DNA of 64,000 bases, taken from positions 62,001-126,000 of the forward strand of contig NZ_LVWA01000007.1 of NCBI RefSeq assembly GCF_001907195.1. The letters run 5' to 3'. Source of the DNA: Pontibacter flavimaris (GTDB taxonomy: Bacteria > Bacteroidota > Bacteroidia > Cytophagales > Hymenobacteraceae). The position numbers were made by a program, and so were the translations under genes. Numbering within the stretch: position 1 is the stretch's first letter; each line of letters starts with the position of its first letter. Below are positions 1-8,556 of the stretch, in pieces. The notes below the pieces were generated by a model, which saw only the letters and a list, made by a program, of their open reading frames with translations, made no database searches and was not told where the DNA came from.

Positions 1-335
1 CATTTCGACCTTCGGGAGAAATCTTATTAGAATTCCGGATAGATCTTTCACTGTGTTCGGGATGTTAGGTAGAAGAAGTAAGTATAAATTCCCCTCCTCA
101 GAGGGGCAAGGGGTGGTTTTATACTTTGTAGGGACAGGTCGCGACCTGTCCGCGCTGTACCAGCGGCTACAAAGCTTATACCTTGGCAAAAGTAATTACG
201 GGCTCCCCTCCTTGGACAAGGAGGGGTAGGGGTGGTTGGAACAAGTGCTGCAGAAGCTCCCTCTCCTGTTCTTAAGACAGGGCTGGGCTGGGGTAATCCC
301 CCTCTGTCAAATATTTCATCCGGGATGCATGATAG
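1..335. repeat. Intergenic repeat cluster at the left edge
   Basis: No gene is supported here. Bases 1-66 resemble the imperfect dyad repeat at 30114-30181 (shared AGAATTC core and a TTCG-GGATG end). Bases 91-154 are an inverted copy of the composite element also found at 14676-14739 and 30027-30092, with the 20-base palindrome GGACAGGTCGCGACCTGTCC at 132-151 next to a TATACTT and a C/G-rich block. Bases 205-226 form a perfect hairpin CCCCTCCTT / AAGGAGGGG. The short open frames here are not convincing genes. Confidence 0.7.
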
Positions 336-785
336 CTACTGCCTCCCCTCCCCCAACAGCCACTGCAGCGCCGTTTGTTGATCCATGAAAACCTCGTGCC
401 GGGCAGAGCCGTGGTGCTGGTACTTCTTCTGTGCCCGCTGCGTAAAACCGGTGAAGGAAACGAGGCTGTTGTAGTGGTCCGTGAGGAGAACTGCGATTTT
501 GCTGATGCCGGATGTTGCCACCAGGGCCGTCCACTCGTTCTCCACCCAATGCTGCTCCTGCGACGTGATCACGAAGATCTCAGCGTCATCGATCAGCCAG
601 TACCTTATATCGTTCCCGATGGAAAAGTCCAGGGCCCGGAGAAAGCCTTCCCGTCGCTCTTCAAAATCAATCTGCCGCAACCACTTTAGCGTTAGCAGCG
701 CGTGCGCCGCGTCATAACGTAAGGAGACAAACCCATTTCGCAAGATCTCTTCAGACACAAATTTATGATACTCGGCCTCCCCCAT
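336..785 (-). CDS. Hypothetical protein, SpoIIAA/STAS-like
   Basis: A soluble 149-residue protein with no signal peptide or membrane segment. It has an alternating beta/alpha pattern: a hydrophobic strand around LIDDAEIFVITS, a helix with WVENEW, a second strand IAVLLT and an amphipathic C-terminal helix ending ALQWLLG. This resembles the small SpoIIAA-like / STAS-fold proteins common in Cytophagales that often end in a similar (A)LxWLL helix; that comparison is from memory of the family. It stands alone, divergent from the M3 peptidase gene, beside repeat DNA. No catalytic motif is visible. The ATG at 785 is the only good start. Confidence 0.6.
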   Translation of the reverse strand: MGEAEYHKFVSEEILRNGFVSLRYDAAHALLTLKWLRQIDFEERREGFLRALDFSIGNDIRYWLIDDAEIFVITSQEQHWVENEWTALVATSGISKIAVLLTDHYNSLVSFTGFTQRAQKKYQHHGSARHEVFMDQQTALQWLLGEGRQ

Positions 786-1095
786 AAAGTGAGCTTCTGC
801 GCTAATTGCTGATAACTGCTGCTACATCCTCAATTTAAGGAACTTAGGCGAGAATCACAGAAAAACGACCATAAAAATTGACTTATTACCGCGTGCTAAG
901 CCACGGAAAGAGGCAATGCCATACCTTTCCTGCACGGAATTTGCGTGAACACGACCGTCCAAAGTATAAAATCAATATACGGGCCTTCTCTAACCCACAT
1001 GGCGGGAGCGGCTTTATAGTTGTTTTTTGTATCTTGTGGCTGATTTCAGTAACACCGCCTGAGGAAGGCATCATTCACCCAATTTTAAATAATCT
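786..1095. other. Intergenic spacer, no gene seen
   Basis: A 310-base gap between divergent genes, which must hold both promoters. It is AT-richer than its surroundings. One AAGTATAAAA lies near 960. A loose match to the Bacteroidota -7 box (TATCTTG near 1030) is too weak to call. Short open frames on both strands here overlap one another and look like chance. Confidence 0.5.
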
Positions 1096-3279
1096 ATGCA
1101 GAAGAAAATTATAACAGCAGGCAGCCTGATAGCTGTACTTGCCCTGACCAACTGTACCTCGGTAGAGGACAAGTCGCAGCAGGCGCAGGCTACCGTAGAG
1201 CAGGCGCAGGCCGAAACCAACCCGCTCCTGAAGGAGTGGACAGGCCCCTACGGCGGCGTGCCGGCCTTCGACAAAATGAACCTGGCCGACCTGAAACCGG
1301 CGATGGAAAAAGCCATGGCCCTGAACCTGGCTGAGATCGAGGCAATCGCCAACAACCCGCAGCCCGCCACTTTCGAGAACACCATCGAGGAGATGGAGCG
1401 CGCCGGCGAGGAGCTGGGTCGTGTGTTCACGTACTACGGCATCTGGGGCAGCAACGTGTCTACGCCGGAGTTCCGGAAAGTACAGGCGGAGATGGCGCCC
1501 AAAATCTCTGAGTTCAGCTCCAAGATCTCCCAGAACGAGAAGCTGTTCCAGCGCATCAAGACCGTTTACGAGAACTCCCAGAAAAACCCGCTGCCTGCCG
1601 ACCAGCAGCGCGTGGTGCAGCTGGTGTACGAGAACTTTGCACTGGAAGGCGCTGACCTGAGCCCGGAGGCCAAGAAGCGCTATGCCGAGATCAACAAGGA
1701 GCTCTCCTCGCTTTATACTTCGTTCTCTAACAACGTGCTGGCCGACGAGGAAAAGTACGTGGTTTACCTGACCAAGGAGCAACTGGGCGGTTTGCCGGAG
1801 TCGTTCGTGAAATCGGCGGCCAAAGAAGCCGAGGACCGCGGGCAGGCAGGCAAGTACGCTGTTACGAACACCCGCTCCAGCATGGACCAGTTCCTGACCT
1901 ACTCGGATGAGCGCGCCCTGCGTGAGAAAGTATGGAAGAACTACTACTCCCGCGCTGACAACGGCGATGCCAGCGACAACAACGAGAACATTGCCAAGAT
2001 CCTGAAGCTGCGCAATGAGCGCGTGAAGCTGATGGGCTACGACAACTACGCCGAGTGGCGCCTGCAGAACCGCATGGCCAAAACCCCGGAAGCTGCCATG
2101 GACCTGATGAACGCCGTTTGGCCGGCGGCCCTGGCCCGCGTAAAGGAAGAAGTAGCCGACATGCAGGCCATCGCCAACAAAACCAGCAAAACCAAGATCA
2201 CGATAGAGCCCTGGGATTACCGCTACTACGCCGAGAAAGTGCGCCAGGAAAAGTATGATCTGAACTCTGATGAGGTGAAGCAGTACCTGGAACTGGGCAA
2301 CCTGACGCAGGCTATGTTCTTTACGGCCGGTGAGCTGTTCAACTTCAAGTTCACGCCTGTGGCGGAAGGCTCAGTGCCGGTATTCCACGAGGACGTGAAA
2401 GTATGGGAAGTAACCGACAAGACAACCGGTGCACACATCGGCCTTTGGTACCTCGACCCGTTCGCGCGCCAGGGCAAGCGCTCCGGCGCCTGGGCTACTA
2501 CCTACCGCGCCCATACTACGTTCGATGGCAAGAAAAACGTGCTGTCGTCTAACAACTCCAACTTTGTGAAGCCTGCCCCGGGTGAGCCGGTGCTGGTGTC
2601 ATGGGATGATGCGAGTACTTTCTTCCACGAGTTCGGCCATGCGCTGCACTTCCTGGCCTCTAACGTGAAGTACCCGACCCTGAACAGCGGCGTGCGCGAT
2701 TACACCGAGTTCCAGTCGCAGTTGCTGGAGCGCTGGCTGTCTACCGACAAGGTGATCAACCAGTTCCTGAAGCACTACAAGACCGGCGAGCCGATGCCGA
2801 AAGAGCTGGTGGCCAAGATCGAGAAGGCCGCCACCTTTAACCAGGGCTTCGAAACGACTGAGTTCCTGGCATCTGCCTTGATGGACATGCACTTCCACCT
2901 GGCTGACCCTACGAATATGGATGCGGATAAATTTGAGCGCGAGACGCTGGCCAAGCTGAACATGCCGAAAGAGATTGTGATGCGCCACCGCTCCCCGCAC
3001 TTCGGGCACGTGTTCTCCGGCGAGGGCTATGCCACCGGCTACTACGGCTACCTGTGGGCTGACGTGCTGACCTCTGATGCCGCCGAGGCCTTTGCCGAGG
3101 CACCGGGCGGGTTCTACGACGAGGAAGTGGCTGCCAAGCTGGTGAAGTACCTGTTTGCCCCGCGCAACTCGATGGATCCGGCCGAGGCATACCGCCTGTT
3201 CCGTGGCCGCGATGCCAAGATCGACGCGCTGATGCGCGACCGCGGCTTCCCGGTACCGGGCCCGCAGTCTAAGAAGTAA
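1096..3279 (+). CDS. dcp: M3 family metallopeptidase, peptidyl-dipeptidase Dcp-like lipoprotein
   Basis: A zinc peptidase of the thimet oligopeptidase family that removes dipeptides or cuts short peptides. The first ~20 residues are a lipoprotein signal ending in LTNC, so it is likely anchored in the envelope facing the periplasm. The zinc motif HEFGH lies at residues 511-515 inside FFHEFGHALH, with the downstream metal-ligand Glu in the YTEFQSQLLERW segment. At 727 residues it is full length for Dcp. The C-terminal segment with HFGHVF and GYATGYYGYLWADV is typical of the family and closes the substrate channel. It appears monocistronic, with a terminator at 3332-3366. Identification as M3 is firm; dipeptidyl versus oligopeptidase specificity is inferred. 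Confidence 0.93.
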   Translation: MQKKIITAGSLIAVLALTNCTSVEDKSQQAQATVEQAQAETNPLLKEWTGPYGGVPAFDKMNLADLKPAMEKAMALNLAEIEAIANNPQPATFENTIEEMERAGEELGRVFTYYGIWGSNVSTPEFRKVQAEMAPKISEFSSKISQNEKLFQRIKTVYENSQKNPLPADQQRVVQLVYENFALEGADLSPEAKKRYAEINKELSSLYTSFSNNVLADEEKYVVYLTKEQLGGLPESFVKSAAKEAEDRGQAGKYAVTNTRSSMDQFLTYSDERALREKVWKNYYSRADNGDASDNNENIAKILKLRNERVKLMGYDNYAEWRLQNRMAKTPEAAMDLMNAVWPAALARVKEEVADMQAIANKTSKTKITIEPWDYRYYAEKVRQEKYDLNSDEVKQYLELGNLTQAMFFTAGELFNFKFTPVAEGSVPVFHEDVKVWEVTDKTTGAHIGLWYLDPFARQGKRSGAWATTYRAHTTFDGKKNVLSSNNSNFVKPAPGEPVLVSWDDASTFFHEFGHALHFLASNVKYPTLNSGVRDYTEFQSQLLERWLSTDKVINQFLKHYKTGEPMPKELVAKIEKAATFNQGFETTEFLASALMDMHFHLADPTNMDADKFERETLAKLNMPKEIVMRHRSPHFGHVFSGEGYATGYYGYLWADVLTSDAAEAFAEAPGGFYDEEVAAKLVKYLFAPRNSMDPAEAYRLFRGRDAKIDALMRDRGFPVPGPQSKK

Positions 3280-3331
3280 GCCACCCGCCGCGCGCTCAGA
3301 GTTTATACTTTAAAGTGCGTGGTTTATATAC

Positions 3332-3366
3332 AAAAGCCCTGCAGACGCTGTGTTTGCAGGGCTTTT
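3332..3366 (+). terminator. Intrinsic terminator after dcp
   Basis: Perfect 12-bp inverted repeat AAAAGCCCTGCA (3332-3343) and TGCAGGGCTTTT (3355-3366), with an 11-base loop and a T-rich 3' arm. Confidence 0.85.
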
Positions 3367-3470
3367 ATACTTTAGTGCGGATGCTGCCCCATACACCCCT
3401 CCTTTCCGTTCCAGAGTAACTTTTGGCCTCTTACCTCGTCAATAGAGAAGTAACTCTAACGGACGTAGCA

Positions 3471-4637
3471 TTGAAGATAGTTTTACCACACCGGTTATGT
3501 TTGCTGTTAGTCCTCTTTCTTTTCTTCAGCAAGGTGTGCCAGGCACAGGCCCCGGAAGAGAAGCCCGAGGAAAAACCATACCTGAAGCTGGGCGGCGCCG
3601 TGCGTTTTAACTATAACCTCTCTACCTGGAAGAAGGACCAACTGGAGCGCGGTGGCGATTTTGGCTTCGACATGTTCCGTATCAATGTGGAGTCCGCCTA
3701 CAAAGGCATCAAATTGAACGCTGAATTCCGCCACTACTCCCAGGCCTTTGGCGGTTCCTTTCTGAAACAAGCCTGGTTCCAGTACGATTTCGACGAGCGC
3801 TCCCAACTACAGGTCGGGCTGAACCAAGTACCCTTTGGCATTCAGCAGTATAACTCCAACAACTGGTTCTTTAACATCACCTACTATGTTGGCTTTGAGG
3901 ATGACCACGATATGGGCGTCAAGTATATCCGCGACTCCGGCCGCTGGCAGTGGCAGGCCGCCTACTATAAAAGCGCGGAGGAATTTGTCTTTGCCTTAAC
4001 CGATCCCAGTCCCAACCGCTACTCCTACGATGTGACGGGCCGGAACAAGGAAAACAACCAGCTCGACTTTAAACTGATACGGCGCCTGGGAGACAGCCTG
4101 GGCCATGAACTGGGAGTTTCTTTGCAGGGCGGGCTGCTCTACAACCTCGACACCGAACGTAACGGCACCCGCTACGCCGGGGCAGTCCACTATGAACATA
4201 AAACAGACCAAAGCCCCTGGAACATCAAGCTGCAGGCCATGCTCTACCATTTCAACCCAAAGTATGGACCCGGGGCCGACCCCGGTTTTGTGGAAATGGG
4301 CGCGTACGGGGCCAACTATAACGTGGCCAATAAGGGAGAGATTTATACGGCAGGCATCGCCTACCATATTCCTTTACAAACCCGCCTCGTACAAAGTATA
4401 GATGTGTACAACAACTACGGCTTTTACAACAAGCGTATCAGCGGTTACGAAAATGCCCATACAAACATACTTGGTGCGCTCATTACCGCCGGCCCCATGT
4501 ATATCTACACCGACGCAGCTTTCGGCTATAATCACCCCTGGCTGGGCCCCGAGTGGACGAACGCCTTGGCCGCAGGCACGCCTGGCAATACCAAATGGCA
4601 CATGCGCTTCAACATCAACATGGGGTACTATTTCTAA
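3471..4637 (+). CDS. Outer-membrane porin-like beta-barrel protein
   Basis: An exported protein with a C-terminal beta-barrel: many alternating aromatic/polar strands and a last residue Phe in a YYF ending, the usual outer-membrane insertion signal. An earlier TTG start at 3423 is open, but the TTG at 3471 puts the basic-hydrophobic signal peptide (LCLLLVLFLFF then SKVCQAQA) right at the N terminus, so I prefer 3471 (388 residues). It resembles the phosphate-selective-porin O/P type barrels of Bacteroidota. It is the first gene of a tight operon with a BCCT transporter (17 bases downstream) and a universal stress protein, so it probably lets an osmolyte or other small solute cross the outer membrane. 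Substrate is unproven. Confidence 0.75.
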   Translation: MKIVLPHRLCLLLVLFLFFSKVCQAQAPEEKPEEKPYLKLGGAVRFNYNLSTWKKDQLERGGDFGFDMFRINVESAYKGIKLNAEFRHYSQAFGGSFLKQAWFQYDFDERSQLQVGLNQVPFGIQQYNSNNWFFNITYYVGFEDDHDMGVKYIRDSGRWQWQAAYYKSAEEFVFALTDPSPNRYSYDVTGRNKENNQLDFKLIRRLGDSLGHELGVSLQGGLLYNLDTERNGTRYAGAVHYEHKTDQSPWNIKLQAMLYHFNPKYGPGADPGFVEMGAYGANYNVANKGEIYTAGIAYHIPLQTRLVQSIDVYNNYGFYNKRISGYENAHTNILGALITAGPMYIYTDAAFGYNHPWLGPEWTNALAAGTPGNTKWHMRFNINMGYYF

Positions 4638-4654
4638 CCTTAAAAACACGATGC

Positions 4655-6319
4655 ATGAGTAAAGTAAAAAGTGATACAAAGAAATCGTTAGGCCTGGATG
4701 TAAACGGCCCCGTGTTCTGGTCCTCCATCGTGTTCCTGGTGCTAACAATATCCCTGGTGCTTATTTTCAGGAAGGATGCAGAGGAGTTTTTCAGCGCCAC
4801 CCAGGTAGCCATTACCTCCAGCATGGGCTGGCTGTTTATACTTAGTGTCAACATCTTTGTGGCTTACTGCCTGTACATGGCCTTTAGCCGGTTTGGTAAA
4901 ATACGATTGGGTGGCAAGGATGCCAAACCGGAGTTCACTACTTCGGCTTGGTTTGCCATGCTTTTTAGCGCAGGAATGGGCATTGGCTTGCTGTTCTGGA
5001 GCATCGCAGAGCCCATCAACCACTTCCAGACGCCTCCGCTCGGGGAGCCCGGAACACCCGCTGCCGCCCGTCAGGCCATGAATTTCACGTTCCTGCACTG
5101 GGGACTCCATGCCTGGGCCATTTATGCCTTGGTGGCCCTGGCGCTGGCCTACTTTACCTATAACCGGCAGCTGCCACTCACCGTACGTTCGGCCTTCTAT
5201 CCTTTTCTGGGCGAGCGCATCCATGGCATGGTAGGGCATGTGATCGATATTCTGGCCGTAATCGCAACACTTTTTGGCCTGGCCACTTCGCTGGGGCTGG
5301 GCGTACAACAGGTGGCTGCCGGGCTAAACCACGTATTCCCGGCCATTATAAACAATATCACCACCCAGATCATACTTATCGTGGTGATCACGGGTGTGGC
5401 TACGATATCTGTCGTAACCGGGGTGGACAAAGGCGTGCGTATCCTGAGCGAGTGGAACATCCGCGTGGCGCTGTTTATACTAGTGGCCGTGATGGTGCTG
5501 GGTCCGACTGTTTTTATACTGGGTTCCTACGTGCAGAACACTGGCTCCTACATCGGCAACTTCATGCAGCTCTCCTTCTGGAACGAGGCCTATTCTACCC
5601 GGAACTGGCAAGGTTCCTGGACCGTATTTTACTGGGCCTGGTGGATCTCCTGGGCTCCTTTTGTGGGCATCTTTATTGCACGGGTTTCCAAAGGGCGAAC
5701 GATAAAGGAGTTTATATTGGGTGTTCTCATCGCCCCCTCCCTGCTCTGCTTCCTGTGGATGACGGCCTTTGGCAGCACCGCCCTGCGCGAAACCCTGGCT
5801 GGCGATCCAACCATAGCCGAGGCCGTGGCATCCGACATGTCCACTGCCTTGTTTGTGTTCTTTGAACAGCTGCCTTTCTCCACCATACTTTCAGTGATCG
5901 GCGTTATACTTGTAGCCGGCTTCTTTGTCACCTCCGCCGACTCAGGTTCGCTCGTGGTGGTGAGCCTGACCTCCGGCGGCAAGCTTAACCCTTCAGTTGG
6001 CATACGCGTCTTTTGGGCGTTGGCCGGTGGGGCGATTGCGGCCGTGCTTCTAATCGGCGGTGGCTTGCAGGCACTGCAGACAGCCGTCATCATCACGGGC
6101 CTGCCCTTTGCCATTATACTTTTGCTGATGTGCATCAGCCTGTACCGGGGCTTAAGCGAAGAAGCCGACGAGGAAACACGACTCGGCAAGGCCCAACAGC
6201 GGAAGGCCTACCAGCAACTGGTAGCCGAAATGCTGGCCCGGCGTGCCCAGAAACAAGATGCCAAAACAGTAGAAAGCAGAAAAGACACCTCCATATCACC
6301 AAATCCTGATACGTTATGA
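4655..6319 (+). CDS. BCCT family betaine/choline/carnitine transporter
   Basis: A 554-residue inner-membrane secondary transporter with about 12 membrane helices. Two family signatures are plain: GMGIGLLFWSIAEP near residues 107-120 and the Trp-rich substrate-binding helix WTVFYWAWWISWAPF near 321-336. These transporters import quaternary-ammonium solutes such as glycine betaine or choline with sodium or protons. The open frame extends upstream to 4553 inside the porin gene, but ATG 4655 gives a normal N terminus (MSKVKSD) and lies just after the porin stop. Its stop overlaps the next start in an ATGA, so the stress protein is translationally coupled. The long charged C-terminal tail could be a regulatory segment, as in BetP; that is inference. 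Confidence 0.93.
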   Translation: MSKVKSDTKKSLGLDVNGPVFWSSIVFLVLTISLVLIFRKDAEEFFSATQVAITSSMGWLFILSVNIFVAYCLYMAFSRFGKIRLGGKDAKPEFTTSAWFAMLFSAGMGIGLLFWSIAEPINHFQTPPLGEPGTPAAARQAMNFTFLHWGLHAWAIYALVALALAYFTYNRQLPLTVRSAFYPFLGERIHGMVGHVIDILAVIATLFGLATSLGLGVQQVAAGLNHVFPAIINNITTQIILIVVITGVATISVVTGVDKGVRILSEWNIRVALFILVAVMVLGPTVFILGSYVQNTGSYIGNFMQLSFWNEAYSTRNWQGSWTVFYWAWWISWAPFVGIFIARVSKGRTIKEFILGVLIAPSLLCFLWMTAFGSTALRETLAGDPTIAEAVASDMSTALFVFFEQLPFSTILSVIGVILVAGFFVTSADSGSLVVVSLTSGGKLNPSVGIRVFWALAGGAIAAVLLIGGGLQALQTAVIITGLPFAIILLLMCISLYRGLSEEADEETRLGKAQQRKAYQQLVAEMLARRAQKQDAKTVESRKDTSISPNPDTL

Positions 6320-7194
6320 TCACGATAGACGCCATGATGGTCTGCCTGGACCTGAGCGACATAGACGAAAAACTAGTTGCCTTTTCCCGCTCCATTTGCG
6401 AGCGCCTGGAAGTGCGCAAGGTATACTTCGTGCACAACATCAAGCTCTATGAGCTGGCCGATGATTTCCGGGAGATGATCGGGGATCTGGACCTTGGCAA
6501 GGAGGTAGAAGGCAACATCGCTGACATTGTAGCCGAGCAGTTCGGCAACATCACCGACCATGAAATACTCGTAAGCGAGGAGCCCAATACCGAGGTGATC
6601 CTGGCTGACATAGTAAAGCGCTATGGCATAAAACTGACGTTGCTGGGCAAGAAAATGGGCGACAAAAGCACGGGTGCCCTGGGCACAAAGCTGTTGCGCA
6701 TACTTCCCTGCAGCGTACTGGTTTTCCCCGAAACGGCCAGCTTCAACATCCGGAAAGTGCTCGTGCCGATAGACTTCTCGGATACTTCGCTGCACGCGGT
6801 CCGGCTCAGCAAGGAGCTGTCGGACCAGCTGGGGCTAGAGCTGGAGATCATGCACGTCTACCGGCTGCCGACACAGTTTTTCCCGCTCATCTCGGAAGAG
6901 GAGGCCGTCCGGAAAGCAGTGGAAGTGGTAAAACGAAAATTCGCCGACCTGCAGAAGCGGCACCGGGAAATGGCCGATATACCGTATACCCTGGTGCGGG
7001 CGGCCAATAGAAGTATAGCCGAGCGTATCGCCTTGCACCTGGAGAAAGGCCACCACGACCTGCTGGTGCTTGGCCTGAAAGGGAACAACCCGCTGCCTTC
7101 GCTGAGCCTGGGCAGCGTACCGACCGAAGTGTATAACTCAGACATCGATGTGCCCTTGTGGCTGGTATACTCCGAGGAGGCAATCAGGAAGTAG
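6316..7194 (+). CDS. Universal stress protein, two UspA domains
   Basis: A 292-residue cytoplasmic protein with two UspA folds in tandem. The first (about residues 1-140) starts IDAMMVCLDLSDID. The second (about 148-290) starts IRKVLVPIDFSDTS and ends with the nucleotide-loop region LVLGLKGNN...LGSVPTEV and VPLWLVY. The second domain keeps more of the ATP-binding pattern than the first. It overlaps the BCCT stop codon by four bases, so both are made from one message. UspA-type domains sit next to or fused to several transporters, and here it may sense nucleotide and tune osmolyte uptake. That role is inferred from position only. Confidence 0.88.
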   Translation: MITIDAMMVCLDLSDIDEKLVAFSRSICERLEVRKVYFVHNIKLYELADDFREMIGDLDLGKEVEGNIADIVAEQFGNITDHEILVSEEPNTEVILADIVKRYGIKLTLLGKKMGDKSTGALGTKLLRILPCSVLVFPETASFNIRKVLVPIDFSDTSLHAVRLSKELSDQLGLELEIMHVYRLPTQFFPLISEEEAVRKAVEVVKRKFADLQKRHREMADIPYTLVRAANRSIAERIALHLEKGHHDLLVLGLKGNNPLPSLSLGSVPTEVYNSDIDVPLWLVYSEEAIRK

Positions 7195-7233
7195 CAGGTA
7201 TAAAAGGAAGCAGGAACAGCTAGTGGTAAAAAA

Positions 7234-7914
7234 TTATAGCGGCACCAGGGGATAATTGAAAACCTCTACCTCTTTGCCATTCTTTATATGCAGCAAGCGG
7301 CTCGGGCGATGGCTTTGCGCTAATTCGTGCGCCCGGGCAAGTGCTGCATCTTCGTCCTGGAAAGTCTGTACTACCCTTTTGTTGTGGTCCAGCACCTGCC
7401 ACTGCTTCTTTTCCTCCTGCCAGCTAACCCTGTAAATAGTTTCAGCTATGCGGGGCTTATTCCGGATCAGGTCAAGTATAACTTTGCCATCGCTGAAACT
7501 GCCATCCGGGTAAGGCATGGGCAGCAGCGCAAAGAAGATGTAGTACATCGAAAAGTACGTAAACTGGTAGGTGAGCATACCGGCCTCCAGCGAACCATTT
7601 TCCACCAGGTACATGACAGCAAGGGCTGATAGGGCGTTAAACAGCACTCCCCCCGAAAAGATCAGCATATTGGAGAAGCGCTCATTGCGCTGCAGGTTAT
7701 CAAACGAGCAGTGGCCGTACCAGAAATAGTATTGCCGCACTTCCAGCATGCCCAGGCGGAAAACCACATCGCCGGTACCTACCGTTACTTTGATGTTCTT
7801 GCCGCCCATCAGCCAGGCAAAAAACACATGGCCTGCCTCGTGCAGAAAAGAAATGACCGGAAGCACCAGGAAGAAGGCCAGAAAAAACTTCGGAATGTCG
7901 TTGATGCCAAACAT
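7234..7914 (-). CDS. Membrane M50-like zinc metalloprotease homologue
   Basis: About 226 residues with several hydrophobic segments. The first helix carries HEAGH at residues 25-29, the metal-binding motif of membrane site-2-type proteases. A second hydrophobic region ends in LLPMPYPDGSFSDGK, in the place where M50 proteins have their third ligand (an Asp in a PxPxxDG motif). It is short and lacks a PDZ domain. The soluble C-terminal 90 residues resemble nothing I recognise. An upstream frame reaches 8067, but ATG 7914 (MFGIND) starts directly before the first helix and is preferred. Convergent with usp; it could also be a non-proteolytic relative. Confidence 0.65.
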   Translation of the reverse strand: MFGINDIPKFFLAFFLVLPVISFLHEAGHVFFAWLMGGKNIKVTVGTGDVVFRLGMLEVRQYYFWYGHCSFDNLQRNERFSNMLIFSGGVLFNALSALAVMYLVENGSLEAGMLTYQFTYFSMYYIFFALLPMPYPDGSFSDGKVILDLIRNKPRIAETIYRVSWQEEKKQWQVLDHNKRVVQTFQDEDAALARAHELAQSHRPSRLLHIKNGKEVEVFNYPLVPL

Positions 7915-8118
7915 ATGCCTTTCTGTTACAGTATCCCGGGAAATTGAGTACCCCAATTTTGTGGTGGGACGATCCCCAGTGAAGGATGAGTTGGTAAGAA
8001 GGCTGAAAGTGTAGAACCGGAGCCAGACGAAGTATAACCCAGCGGCGGGAGGCACCGCTTTAAACAAGAAGAGGAAGCACGGGGCTTCCTCTATCTGGCT
8101 GTCTATGCAGGCAAATAA

Positions 8119-8400
8119 TTAATCTCTGTATTTGTCCTTGCCAAGTTGCTTTACGAGCTTGTTGTATACGCCCAGCAGCAGGAAAGACGGTGCCCACTGG
8201 CCCACGAATAAGGCTTCCTCGTCTTTTTTCATCACTTTAAGTGTGGCTGATACAGCCATGGAGCCCAGGGCAGCCCACAGGTACATATCGGAAGGGATAC
8301 GGGCGGTATACTCTTCTATAGCTGCCGCCACCGGCCCTTCTTGCTTTTGCGGGTTCATCTTGTCGGCTTTGTTTTTCAGGTCGTTCATTGATGTTTCCAT
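8119..8400 (-). CDS. Small two-helix membrane protein, unknown function
   Basis: 93 residues: a charged N-terminal 30 residues (KNKADKMNPQKQEG), two hydrophobic helices (LWAALGSMAVSATLKVM and APSFLLLGVYNKLV) separated by a short KKDEEAL loop, and a basic C terminus. I recognise it as a type of small conserved protein seen in Cytophagales but know no function. It faces away from the ClC transporter gene. ATG 8400 or the Met four codons later could be the start. Confidence 0.7.
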   Translation of the reverse strand: METSMNDLKNKADKMNPQKQEGPVAAAIEEYTARIPSDMYLWAALGSMAVSATLKVMKKDEEALFVGQWAPSFLLLGVYNKLVKQLGKDKYRD

Positions 8401-8556
8401 AGTCTACTAATGGTTTAAATTTTGGTTTATCTCAGTAGAAACGGAGCAAGCTGTTTTAATGTTATGAAAAAGCGGGCAAATTTAGCCCTCCCCCATACTT
8501 TGCCGTCGTAACATTTCCCCTGGTTTATACTTGCGGCAGGTACACGTCGTCCGGAC

